From: Anaspis maculata
Lineage: Eukaryota > Arthropoda > Insecta > Coleoptera > Scraptiidae
Assembly: GCA_949128115.1 (NCBI GenBank)
Contig: OX421963.1
Location: 83,399,602 to 83,463,601, forward strand
Reading direction: 5' to 3'
Length of the DNA: 64,000 nucleotides
The translations under genes and the position numbers were made by a program. The notes under the pieces are model-generated. The model ran no database searches. It saw only the letters and a list, made by a program, of their open reading frames with translations, and was not told the DNA's origin. Positions 45,655 to 55,640 of the stretch are shown one piece after another; position 1 is the first letter of the stretch; each line of letters starts with the position of its first letter.

Positions 45655-45761
45655 CATCACAGTGTAGTACTCCTTATCACTATCGTTGACTCACGATTTT
45701 CAAAGTAAACTTTTTTGCTCCGCTGTTGGCTTCCCGGCTCGCCGGCAAAAAACTGTCATTC
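45655..45761. repeat. DIRS left inverted terminal repeat
   Basis: Its reverse complement (from GAATGACAGTTTTTTGCCGG to GTACTACACTGTGAT) matches 51156-51260 with few differences. Short outer flank 45597-45654 is itself an inverted copy of 45835-45905. Confidence 0.9.
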
Positions 45762-45828
45762 TTTTGAAGCAGTCGCAACTGAAAGGGTGAATGTTTTTTT
45801 TTTCAAATTTTATTCGGGGAGGGTGGGT

Positions 45829-45937
45829 GTGATCTTCTCCTGTAAGATGGTAGCATAATCCAGATTGAACTTCACTTGGTAAGTTCGTTTGATCTGTGAA
45901 TTATGCAATCCATCTTACAGTAGAGATCACAGTGTAG
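45829..45937. repeat. DIRS internal complementary region
   Basis: 45901-45937 is the reverse complement of 51249-51285 (CTACACTGTGATCTCTACTG, then TAAGATGG(G/A)TTGCATAA). 45829-45903 is the reverse complement of 45597-45662 (GAACTTCACTTGGTAA... GTTTGATCTG). A region complementary to both outer termini is what lets a DIRS intermediate close into a circle. Confidence 0.8.
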
Positions 45938-46319
45938 ATGTTTAAAACTAACAAGAGCTTTTAAGCGATATTTTATAAATACACCTCGCATGTGAGGCAA
46001 TACATAATTAATAATTATATCAGTATGAATAAATAACAGCAAAAGAGATGAATGTATCTTTATTTATTCTTTCATTTACTCTTCGCAACAATATCATTTG
46101 AATAGGTTCTTGTTTCATAACTGATCAGCAATAACTGACGATAACAATGGTTTATACTTAACCAAGGACCAGGAGTTATCTCAACAATAATTAACAACAT
46201 TAACATAATGTAACAATAATACATAAGATATAAGTAACAGGCAAGAAGCTCCTGTTCAAGAATTTTTCCAATTATTCCAATATACTTCTCCCAAAATGAA
46301 AATTGTCTTTTGTGATTAG

Positions 46320-47807
46320 TAGTGGGGTCGGTACACATTAAAAAACGGTACTATACGGCATTTAATGATACAGAAAATTCCTTTTGCATGAGTGTTCTAC
46401 AAGGTCTAACGAAGAATATTAGAAGGGGAAGCACAAAAGCTTCCCCTTAAGGGGGCCGCAGGGGGCCCTGTCAAGTTGACGGTCCAAGAACTCCTTCCAA
46501 ACCATCTTTCAATTTCGTGTTATCACTGAAATGGGGATTGTGTGACTACATTGTGAATCTCGATGGCATTGGTCGCCATGTCTCTTTCATCCTTCATGCT
46601 TGTAAAAATAATTTTATTGGGAGGTCAGAGAAATCACTTTTTATTTTTTTATACATACAAGAGGATGCGAAGTTGGCATGTTTTGTGTCTTGACCTGTTA
46701 CTTGGCATTCCCAATATCCTATTATGAAGTCAATTTTTCAAATTTTTAATTTTGGGTTGATTGGTAGGCTAAGAAGTAGGTATTTTTCAACATCCAGTTC
46801 AGACGTACTTTTTTCAGTGTCCAACTGAAGATTATTGAAATCATCATCAGAGGTGGACACAATGAACTATTTTCTCAACGTTATGTCGAGAAAATCAATT
46901 CTAAACCGCGCATAAAGAGTACACAAATTATCTTCCTTTTGGTCGGTCGAATTGCGATGCCTACTACGCCCGTCAGGGAGAACGCTGAGCATCGCCAGCC
47001 TAATTTAGTATGAAAACAGCCTAAACAAATTCAAAACTGACTAAATCTCTGAGTGCTGACTCAGAATTGAATGTCGAACCACATAATGAGTGTTTCAGGC
47101 AGTTTTGAATTCGTTTAGGCTGTTTTCATACTAGTTTAGTCTGGCGATGCTCAGCGTTCTCCCTGACGGGCGTAGTAAGCATCGCAGTTCGACCGACCGG
47201 GAGAAAAATAATTTGTGTACTCTCCATTTGCGGTTTAGGATTGATTTTCTTGACATAATGTTTGGAAAATAGTTCAGTCTATCCATCCCTGCGATTATTT
47301 CAATAACATCCAGTTGGACATTGAAAAAGGTACGTCTGAACTGGATGTTGAAAAATACCTGATTCTTAGCCTACCAATCAGCCCAAAATTAAGAATTTGA
47401 AAAATTGGCTTCATAATAGGATTTTGGGAATGCCATATAACAGGTTAAGACACAAAACATGCCACCTTTGCGTATCTTGTATATGTAAAAAAATAAAAAG
47501 TAATTTCTCTGACCTCCCGAAGAAATTATTTTTTCAAGCATGAAAGATGGTAAAGACATGGCGACCAATGCCATCGAGATTCACAATGGAGTCACATCAT
47601 CCCCATTTGAGTGATACAACGAAATTTAAAGATGGTTTGGTAGGAGTTCTTGGACCGTCAACTTGACAGGGCCCCCTGCGGCCCCCCTAAGGGGAAGCTT
47701 TTGTGCTTCCCCTCCTAATATCGTTCGTTAGGCCTTGTAGAACACTCATGCAGAAGGAATTTTCTGTATCATCAAATGCCATATAGGAATGCCTACCAAC
47801 CCCACTA
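46320..47807. mobile_element. 1.49-kb foldback inserted in the DIRS element
   Basis: The arms (46320 to about 47045 and about 47085 to 47807) pair almost throughout. Anchors are AGTGGGGT(C/T)GGTA at the ends, AAGGGGAAGC with CTTTTGTGCTTCCCC, GTCAAGTTGACGGTCC, GGCATTGGTCGCCATGTC, GTTCAGACGTAC and GGCGATGCTCAGCGTTCTCC. The loop of about 40 bp is near 47065. Similarity looks above 90%, so this is one of the younger foldbacks in the window. It encodes no transposase; frames within it occur in inverted pairs. Confidence 0.93.
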
Positions 47808-47829
47808 TAGCGGTCTGTTATTATAATAT

Positions 47830-49574
47830 TTAGCAAAGGTCATTGATTGACTCGACCAGCCAGCGGTGTTTCCGCAGGGTTCTAGTGTTCATTGAGAAGG
47901 GGAGAAAAGCGTAAAATTTTTGCTCTGTCCATGATATAGTGGAAGCGTTCACCACCAAGGCATCAGGGTCGTTGAAACGAGAACAGAATATATCGCATTT
48001 TTTGTTCAAACGCGACGCAAAAAGGTCAATCTCTGAAGTTCCAAATCTTTGTGTAATCTTATGGAATGCGCTCTGAGATAACTTCCACTCTGTTTCCGGT
48101 GGTAGACGCCGGGACTCAGCATCTGCTACGGAATTCTCTTTGGACTTGATATATGCAGCAAAAATTAGAATTTCCCTTTTTTCGCACCACTCCCAGATTT
48201 GTGTTGCTATATTATATAACAGAGGAAACTGAATCCCTCCCATCTTGTTAACATAGGAGAATGCAGTTGTCTATCAACTCAACTCGTACAAGTATCTTGC
48301 AACGACAGTAATCTTTTGCAAAGCATTTTATTCCAAATAAGGCTGCCAATAACTCCAGTTGGTTGATGTGTAATTTTTTTCCGTCCTCAGTCCAAAACCC
48401 GTGTGCTTTGTTATTCTTGCATACGGCTCTCCAGCCGGATAATGAAGCGTCAGTGAAAATTTCAAGTGTAAAGTGAAAGGTTCTGATTCTGGCTTTCGCA
48501 TTTATGATAATGTTTTCCCACCATCTGAACACATTCAGTAACGGAGTGGACAGATCAATTGAAGCTTCATAATTTTGATTAGCTAAGTTTAAGGCTGAAA
48601 ACTTTTGACGTTCAAACCGCTTAGTGTAGAGCAAACCGTATTCGACAGCAGGACACGCCGCAACAATAACTCCCAACATTTGAGCCCAATGTCTAATTTT
48701 GCATCTTTTCTTGGTTTCAAGCTCACGGATCAAGTCTTTGATTTTTTGTTGCTTTTCACAAGGCTTGCTTCAGTCATGTCATGAGAATTTAGAACAAAAC
48801 CCAAGAATTTACAAAGTTGACTCGGAATTAATTTACTTTTTGCCAAATTTATAACAAACCCCAATTTTTCCAACATGCTTATTGTCACATTCACATTTTC
48901 AATGCAAGAATCATAATTGTTACCGATCAGTAAGAAATCATCGAGGTATACAACTGATAAAAACGCTTTTGCTCTCAAATTGGGAACCAATGGTTTCAGC
49001 AGTTTTGTGGAAACTATAGGGGCGCTGAGCTTAACCCAAAAGGTAAGACTTGAAATTCAAGGACGGAGACATAAAAACGGAACCTTAGAAACTTTCTGTG
49101 TGATTCCTTTATTATTGGAATTAGGAAATAAGCATCCTGAAAATCAATGGAGGCCATATAGCAATTATTATTCATCAAGTGTAGCACAGTGCTCTTTTCT
49201 TCTATTTTGAAATGTTCTGTCATCAAAAAAGTGTTGAGTGCTTTCAAGTTCAGAATAAATCTGTCCGAACCATCAGTCCTAGGTGTTAAAAAGAAAAGAT
49301 ATGAACTGGCCTTAATATGGTAGGCATTTTTTAACAGCGCCTATTTCAATTAGTTTGTCGATAGCCACAGAGATTTTACCTCTGTATTTGACCACTTTCT
49401 TTCAAATGGTTCAGCTATCTGTACTGAGGTCTTGACTAAGGGAATGGTGCAGCCCTTGATCCAATATAATATTACTTTATCTTGAGTGAGTTCTTCCCAT
49501 TGTGGTGAATAATGCTTAAGACTCCCCGCAAAAACTTTTTTACTCACACTGGCTAACGTCTGTAGTTCGGCCAA
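47830..49574 (-). pseudogene. DIRS reverse transcriptase and RNase H
   Basis: Blocks in order from 49574 down are: VAIDKLIEIGAVKKC in a shifted frame; SDRFILNLKALNTFL; MASIDFQDAYFLIPI (first catalytic Asp); FQVLPFGLSSAP; VVYLDDFLLIG (YLDD box); KFLGFVLNS; RNase H with EIFTDASLSGWRAVC, INQLELLAAL and, in a shifted frame, the VN-K-MGG block; and the DIRS hallmark EIDLFASRLNKKCDIF with FYAFLPFSM. At least five frameshifts (near 49385, 49325, 49016, 48735 and 48275) break it, so it cannot give a working enzyme. The order and motifs are those of DIRS rather than LTR or non-LTR RT. The frame stops at 47830 just before the foldback. Confidence 0.92.
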
Positions 49575-50224
49575 TTTGCTTGGTATCGTTGGAACTGTTG
49601 TGGTTGGGTCTTGTAGTAAGGCTGGCTTGTCCGATAGTTCTGTTTGGGTCCACCTGAGTTTCGAGGCTTCGCTTGTCGAAGCGGACCCATGAAGTTTAAA
49701 GACGGCTTCTTGTTTGGAGTCTTCTTTGGGGTTTTTGATCCTGCAGGTTTAGACTTCAATTCCAAACCTGTCCTCTCCATCGACTTCGCTTCCTTTAGAC
49801 GTTCACCTAAATTTTTGCCAGAGAGGTAGCGATCGACTGAAGAGCTGAGCATCGCTTCTTTGGATTTTCCAGCCTTAATATTGACCGAAATTAAAGCCCT
49901 TCGTGCATTGCACTGGATGTTGTAGACATCTGCGAGAGCCTTTGCTGCATCCGATAGGTGCTTCACCAACAAGAGGTCGCTGGTGCCCCTCCCCCCTGTT
50001 TCTTTAGTCAATAGAACATTCAGGGCTCGCCCGATGGCCACCAGGCTGGTGCCAATCTGGTTCTGGATGGCAGAAAGTCGACCATGTCTTTCAATAGCGG
50101 GTTCACTTGAACTTGATATGACCTCTGGATTGAGCTTTGCTACGGTTGCCGGTAGATTCTCTATGGGAGGATATTTATTCAACAATTTTTGTCTGGCATC
50201 CACCGACAACCCATTTTTCAACAC
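49553..50224 (-). pseudogene. DIRS gag-like protein, C-terminal part
   Basis: An open stretch of 223 codons starts LKNGLSVDARQKLLNKYPP and includes KLNPEV, RLSAIQNQIGTSLVAIGRAL and a basic Gln/Tyr-rich tail (YYKTQPQQFQRYQ). These are features of the ORF1 protein of arthropod and vertebrate DIRS elements: helical core, then a basic nucleic-acid-binding tail. It ends at 49553, overlapping the RT frame (open from 49574) by about 22 bases in a different frame, as usual for this order. It is upstream-broken: a stop or shift near 50225 separates it from the N-terminal parts. Confidence 0.85.
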
Positions 50225-51065
50225 GTTCGTCCACCTGACGACAAGTCGTTATGGATTAGCTCTGAGAATCTTGTGTCCTCATGACCTGGATCTCACAAGA
50301 GGTCCAGGAACCTGTTGTCCAGCTTCTCTTGGCCGTCATTGGCAGCTGCCGGGAGGTCTGAAACTTCTTGCAGTAGTGGATACACTGGGGCCATAGCTGG
50401 CTCAGTATCTGTGGGTTCTTCAATAGCTTGTTGATTCTCATCTGTAAAACAGATCGGTCAAAATGCATTTCTCAAGCAAGGTTGCAAAAAAAACAACGAC
50501 TGGAGCTCCAATAAGTTTTTATTGCTTGGATAAATAGCTAGGTATTCATCCGATTATTCAAGTGGCTACCTGAATAATCAACTCACTCATGTGAGAAAGG
50601 AAGTAATTTTTCACTTTCTTTTTTACTTCGAAGTTTTACTGCCAATCTGATCTTCTAGAGCTATCAGAGGCAATTTGGCCGGTGGCGATATTTCCACACG
50701 CAGGGAAAATTGATTAGATGACTATCTAAACAATTTAGCCAATAACTTGTGTCTCTAGCAGTCATTTCTAGAAAAATAAGATTATTTCGAACATATTAGG
50801 TCATGTTACTCACTTTCGTTTTCGTAAACTTCGAGTTCGATCTCACGATCTCGGAAACTGCTTCGTCGTCAATAATCTCGAGTGTTTCGGGATTTTCTGA
50901 ACGCACGTTCTGTTGATCCATCCCAATTTCTCGTTCCAGAGCTTCGAGAGTCCGTTTCTGAAGCTGCTTTTTTAGACGCTTAATTCTTGCTTTTACAGCC
51001 TTGGACTCCTCGTCCTCTGAATTACTGGACGATGAGGACCTGGATCGCTTTTTGTTTCGTGACAT
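50225..51065 (-). pseudogene. DIRS gag N-terminal part, possible intron
   Basis: From an ATG at 51065 come 84 codons up to a donor-like site: a Ser/Arg-rich start (KKRSRSSSSSNSEDEE), a Lys-rich helix and an acidic patch. The coding part ends at a strong donor, AAA|GTGAGTAA (GT at 50812-50813). A fitting acceptor, CTGTTTTACAG, lies at 50442-50452. Downstream an acidic frame (ENQQAIEEPTDTEPAM) follows to a stop near 50290. Joining at these sites would shift the frame by two bases, so either an indel has occurred or the sites are not used. Introns in DIRS gag are known in some arthropods. Confidence 0.55.
50442..50813 (-). other. Candidate spliceosomal intron in DIRS gag
   Basis: Donor AAA|GTGAGTAA and acceptor with pyrimidine tract CTGTTTTACAG|A bound a non-coding AT-rich stretch of 372 bp between two gag-like coding segments. 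The frame does not carry over cleanly (see gag entry). Confidence 0.35.
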
Positions 51066-51155
51066 GCTGTCGATTTTCCAGTTGAATTTCCTCGTTGAAA
51101 CACTTTCTGGTGCACTAATATTTTATACGTGTACGTCGAACGGCACGATAACAGA

Positions 51156-51260
51156 GAATGACAGTTTTTTGCCGGCGAGCCGGGAAGCCAACAGTGGAGC
51201 AAAAAGGTTTACTTTAAAATCGTGCGTCAACGGTAGTGATAAGGAGTACTACACTGTGAT
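51156..51260. repeat. DIRS right inverted terminal repeat
   Basis: Starts GAATGACAGTTTTTTGCCGG and ends GTACTACACTGTGAT; matches the inverse of 45655-45761. The following 25 bases to 51285 are matched in the internal complementary region. Confidence 0.9.
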
Positions 51261-51285
51261 CTCTACTGTAAGATGGGTTGCATAA

Positions 51286-54200
51286 CCAAGATATCGGTAT
51301 GATTCTTCTTTTAGATGACCACCTAAACTAAGTATATTCTGACCTAAGTTCTTAGTGGTATCTTACTTTCGCGCATGTGATTTCTCGCTTTTTCTCTCTC
51401 AGTGAGAGAGTGGTCAGTGAGTTTTGTGTGGTGAAAGAACATTGTTCCGTACGTCGATACCCGTCCTATTATTGTTTTAGCGAGATTCGCTGGAGACTTC
51501 AATTTGGGAGCAAGCTACAAAACCGCATAACTGGCGGAGGAGCCGCTCTCGGATGGCCGGATTCAGAGCCAAGCCAGAATATACTAATAAAATCCTTTCA
51601 TGTATACAAGAGGCATCGATTGAGATTCTTGATGACGACTGAAAGACAAAACCAACCCTACTGTCTCGGCCCCGTTCATTGAAAACTGCATTCGTGTGCA
51701 CTGAGGGTATGCAACCCAAAATATCCCTGTGTTGTCCAAATCCTCACCCCTCATCCCCTGTTCGGTGTGCCTGGCACTTGGCTGTCAGGCGCAAGCGTAA
51801 ACGAGCTCCAGCGCTTTCTTCGGCCGTCTTCGGCATTCTTCGGCTTTCTTTCCGCTCGTGTTCTTGCCGCTTCGTTCGAAGCGGGGTCGATCTACGTACG
51901 TCGAGCGGGAAGCCACGCCGTCTTTTTTTGTCATCGTTCTCGCGGCCATCTTGTCGTGCCATCGGCGTACATTCGTACTCGACCAGAAGCCCATCCAAGG
52001 CCCATCGCGTCCGATAGTGACTCCTGGAGGATCTCTGCATCATCTCCAAGTCCAGAAAGCGGCAGTTTTCACCGCTTTCACCGGGGAGCGGTTTGGACCA
52101 GCCAGCCGCACACAAAGCTCCAGTTGCGGACGGGATCGAGTCGTTCATCCGCCATTTTGGTGACGAACACGGGCACTCGTGCATTTCAACAGGAAATCCA
52201 CCACCGGAACGGCCATCCACCACGAAGCCGCCTTCGGACTCCGCCAGGACGACGCCGCCACCGAATAAGATCCCGTAAGTTCCATATTTTCCATTGTTTT
52301 TACCATTTACCGTTCATTCCCGTTTGCCGGGGTGTATACCTTCAGTGCAGTTCGTCTCGTTTTCAGGACGCCACTTGGCGCCAGCGAACCTGCCCCCGAT
52401 CAGAACCACTCGGATTTTTCATTTCATTTAATTCACATTGTTTTTTTTTATTGTTTTGTAACTCTGCCTGTTTGTGTTTTTTTGTTTTGCATTAAAGTTT
52501 TTGATTGTTGTTGTGAATTTTATTTCTGACTGTCGCTTGCTGCTTTCCTAATCCAAGAGTTATTGTTTTGATGCAGCCTTCATCGGAAGGCTGCCGTATT
52601 TATGTGTACCGCGCTAACACCTACGATTAGGTCATTAAGTGGAATATCTGATTGTGAATGGTGAATAGTGTGTGACTGTATTTGACACTCAATCAAACAA
52701 AACTCAACGCAAATTTGTAGCAATGTCAATTCAAGTTTATTCTTAATGACCAATAATTGTCAGCAATGAGCACAATAAATAGCCATGAATCGCATATCTT
52801 GGGCGCATTTTCCATTAGCTCAAATTTCTTGGTATCAAATCTATCTGCATCTATACAGAATTCTAATTAAGGAAGGACTGTGTGCACCGAGATTTTTGCG
52901 GTACAAGCCACCAGATAGTCCCCGGAGCACCTACCAACCAACGCCGTGCTGCAAGTATAAATTCCCGGATTCTTTCTTAGCAGCGCCCGCGCGTCCACTC
53001 CAACCAGCACACACTATACCACCGAGATGAAAAATAATTACATGTAAACTCATTAGTTGATTTATCTATACAAGATCTGCACACATCTAGTGTTTTATAA
53101 AGCAAGTGCCAGCTTACAAGCACCGCGTAAATTATAGCGTGAATTACACCGTGCGGTTAACGTCGATTTTTTACCACTTAGTACACCATAGTGCCGCGAT
53201 AAATTCAACCACGGCGGATATATTTTAGTTGGCAGGGTATTAGAAGGCATCAGCGATAAGACATTATGTTATGGCTTCGGGGACTCCATCAGAAATAAAG
53301 AAATTCGCATCGCGTCGCTTTAACGGTACAAACAGTAGCTGCTGCTGTGATTGTGTACGAGAGAAAGTGCCCGAAATATCACCGCACAGAACCAATAACA
53401 ATAATTCATTCATTCATTAAATTTTGTTATCTTAATTGGTGTTTCAGTCCACCATTGAGGTCTATTAGGAACGACTTCTGGATGTCACCTTTTGCTGCTA
53501 CTTTTTTCGTAGATTGTGGATAGTGCCCCGGTGAGATTTATTAATGGGGAACTAATCGCCGCTGCACTATTTTTGGGAGATAAACATGGAAAAATGTTAA
53601 TTATTTCTAATTAGTGCGGAATAATTAAGTCTTTCTTGTTTCTGAAAAAACCAGACGTTTCGAAACATTTCTCAATATTTATTGGCTCTTGTTAGATTGT
53701 CTTCAGATTAATTTCAAACCAGATTATAGTTTCTCAGCTCCCGTCGAGGCTTCTGGTAGATGAACTTCGTTTACATAAATTCCTCCTTCTTTATAATTTA
53801 TATCCACCAGCATGGACGTAATCTAAATAAGAATACGTATCAGCTCACTTATTTATCTTATAGTTTTTGCTCACATTTACTATTTTGTATACCTACCTAC
53901 TCGTACGAAGTTGAAGGATAAATCTTGGACGCAGGGGATTTTCAGCTCAAAGGACCGATAATGTTACGAACTTTCGTTCAGTTCACATCTAAGGACTGGA
54001 ACATCAAAATGTTTGCAATTTACTTTTTCGTATTTTTAGCAATTTCCTCCAACATATTGGCATGGCGATGGAGGAATCTGATTCGAATCTGAGTGAATTA
54101 ACTGGTTCCAATTTAAATTCATCCATGACAATAATTGACAAAAAATTGCAAACGTGGAGTAATTTTAGTGTACACAAGAGATAGTTATGGAGAGTTCTAC

Positions 54201-54804
54201 AATATTGATAAGTTGAAGCTGGAGAATGGACGAAGACGAAACGGATTGAAAATGCTTGTGCCGAACTGCCGAAGCCAAATGCATCAAAGACAGGTGGGTT
54301 ACTTTGCTTAAATTTATTTCCGCCTAATACAGGTGACAATAATATTATTTTATAATCACAAGTTATTTGAATCTAACAGTATTCTAATGTGGTGAACAAA
54401 AAAACTGGAGGATTATGTGCTTATTTATTTCCATAAAAGTTTGGAGAGCTTTGAGCAGCGAAAACAAAGTCCTATTTATACTTTGTTTCCTTATACAGGA
54501 GCAGACTTGCGATTTTTTTACATTTAATGCCGAAACGGAAATTCCTCTTGTTCATAAATTATTGTTTTCCATCACTTGAGTCAAGCTGATAATAATTTCT
54601 AAGATAAGAGAGAAATAATGAAACGGAAAGTCGAATTGAAACCTCTGTCAAACGGTCAATGGAAGCATACTTGTCGTTGAGAATCTGGAATGAGATCAAT
54701 GTTTGAAACGAAGATGGAACGGAGAGTGTACTTGCAGATATGCCGGAAATCTGTAATGAAACCTCCCATATACGGTCATCGATCCTGTACAGGGGCAAAG
54801 AAAC
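51286..54804. other. No gene seen; GC-rich block and unique DNA
   Basis: 51759-52290 is GC-rich and open in several frames at once, which is a composition effect rather than evidence of a gene. A donor-like CCCGTAAGTTCC (52273) and acceptor-like CGTTTTCAG (52361-52369) occur. The remainder (52620-54804) is AT-rich and unique-looking; frames at 54004-54339 and 54559-54855 are not recognised. Confidence 0.4.
51759..52619 (+). mobile_element. Possible LTR-like unit with TGTT/AACA ends
   Basis: An 861-bp unit starts TGTTCGGTGTGCCTGG and ends GCGCTAACA, with a polyadenylation-like ATTAAA at 52491 and a GT-rich stretch following it. The flanks (TCCCC, CCTAC) do not form a target duplication and there is no second copy, so it may not be an LTR. 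Confidence 0.2.
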
Positions 54805-55640
54805 TGAAAAGAACCCAGCTATCTTCTTGAGCCCCTGAATGGGTAGGCAACACATTATACTTCCATTTAACTTAACCCATTAAAGCCTAACGAGCCCATA
54901 TGGAGCCACCATTTCTTGATAGAAATTATGACTGATATTTTGGTGAAAACCTTTATTTTTCAAAAAAGTGTACCTGCACCGTTTAGAATGGATAATGATG
55001 ATATACACTCGCAAAAAAAAACACCTTGATCGATGTTACTTTTTCCTTGCTAGCGCTCTGAAAATACGTGTTGAATTTTTCGCCGGGAAACGATGAACTT
55101 CACTTTGATATAAATATTATTATTGATGTTATTCATGTCACAGATGTTCTATAAATAAGTTTTTGCATTCTTATATTATCATTCAACCCTATGAAATGTT
55201 TTGTGGATGCAAAGTGCTTTTCATGTTTTTGTTTTTTGACCGTAAACATAGCTGAGCCCATATGGAGCCACTAGGCTGTTATCGGTATAACTTGTGTTGC
55301 CGAGTTCTGAACATAATAAATTATAATTTAGGGGAATAACTCTTCAGGAACCCATTGATCGTGCGCATGAAGATTATGATCATAATAGAGGAGTGTTGGA
55401 TGTATTTATAGAGCCTCCAGAAAGTCATGTTTTGACGGACGAAGATTTAGCAGATGAGGAAGGACCTGGACTTGTTGATAATTTGAGCGGGAAACAGCTT
55501 GCTGCAAATGCCGAAATTGTTCTGACGGATCAGATAATGTGCGTATAGGAGGTACTCAAGATATAACTGAGGTACTGAAGAAGATCAGTTACCTGCAGAA
55601 GTCGCTGAAGAGCCTGAAAATATTAGAAGACAATTAGTAG

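Larger units (their letters stand above)
45597..51285 (-). mobile_element. DIRS retrotransposon, decayed, with foldback insert
   Basis: On the minus strand the order is right terminal repeat (51285), gag, RT/RNase H (to 47830), then a 1.5-kb foldback, an AT-rich 3' stretch with AATAAA on the minus strand, and a complex left end. Diagnostic DIRS features are inverted (not direct) terminal repeats, an internal complementary region next to the 3' repeat, DIRS-type gag and RNase H, and gag overlapping RT in another frame. DIRS elements replicate through a circular intermediate inserted by their own tyrosine recombinase. No such gene is visible here. Frameshifts make the element inactive. Confidence 0.88.

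Noticed and set aside
46072..46338. Minus-strand frame as the missing DIRS tyrosine recombinase
   Set aside because: The 88-residue peptide is hydrophobic, begins in the foldback arm and lacks R...HxxR...Y residues.
51767..52495. 242-codon frame with overlapping long frames on both strands
   Set aside because: The block is GC-rich, so stops are rare in all frames. The peptides are Arg/Ser/Pro-rich without any recognisable domain.
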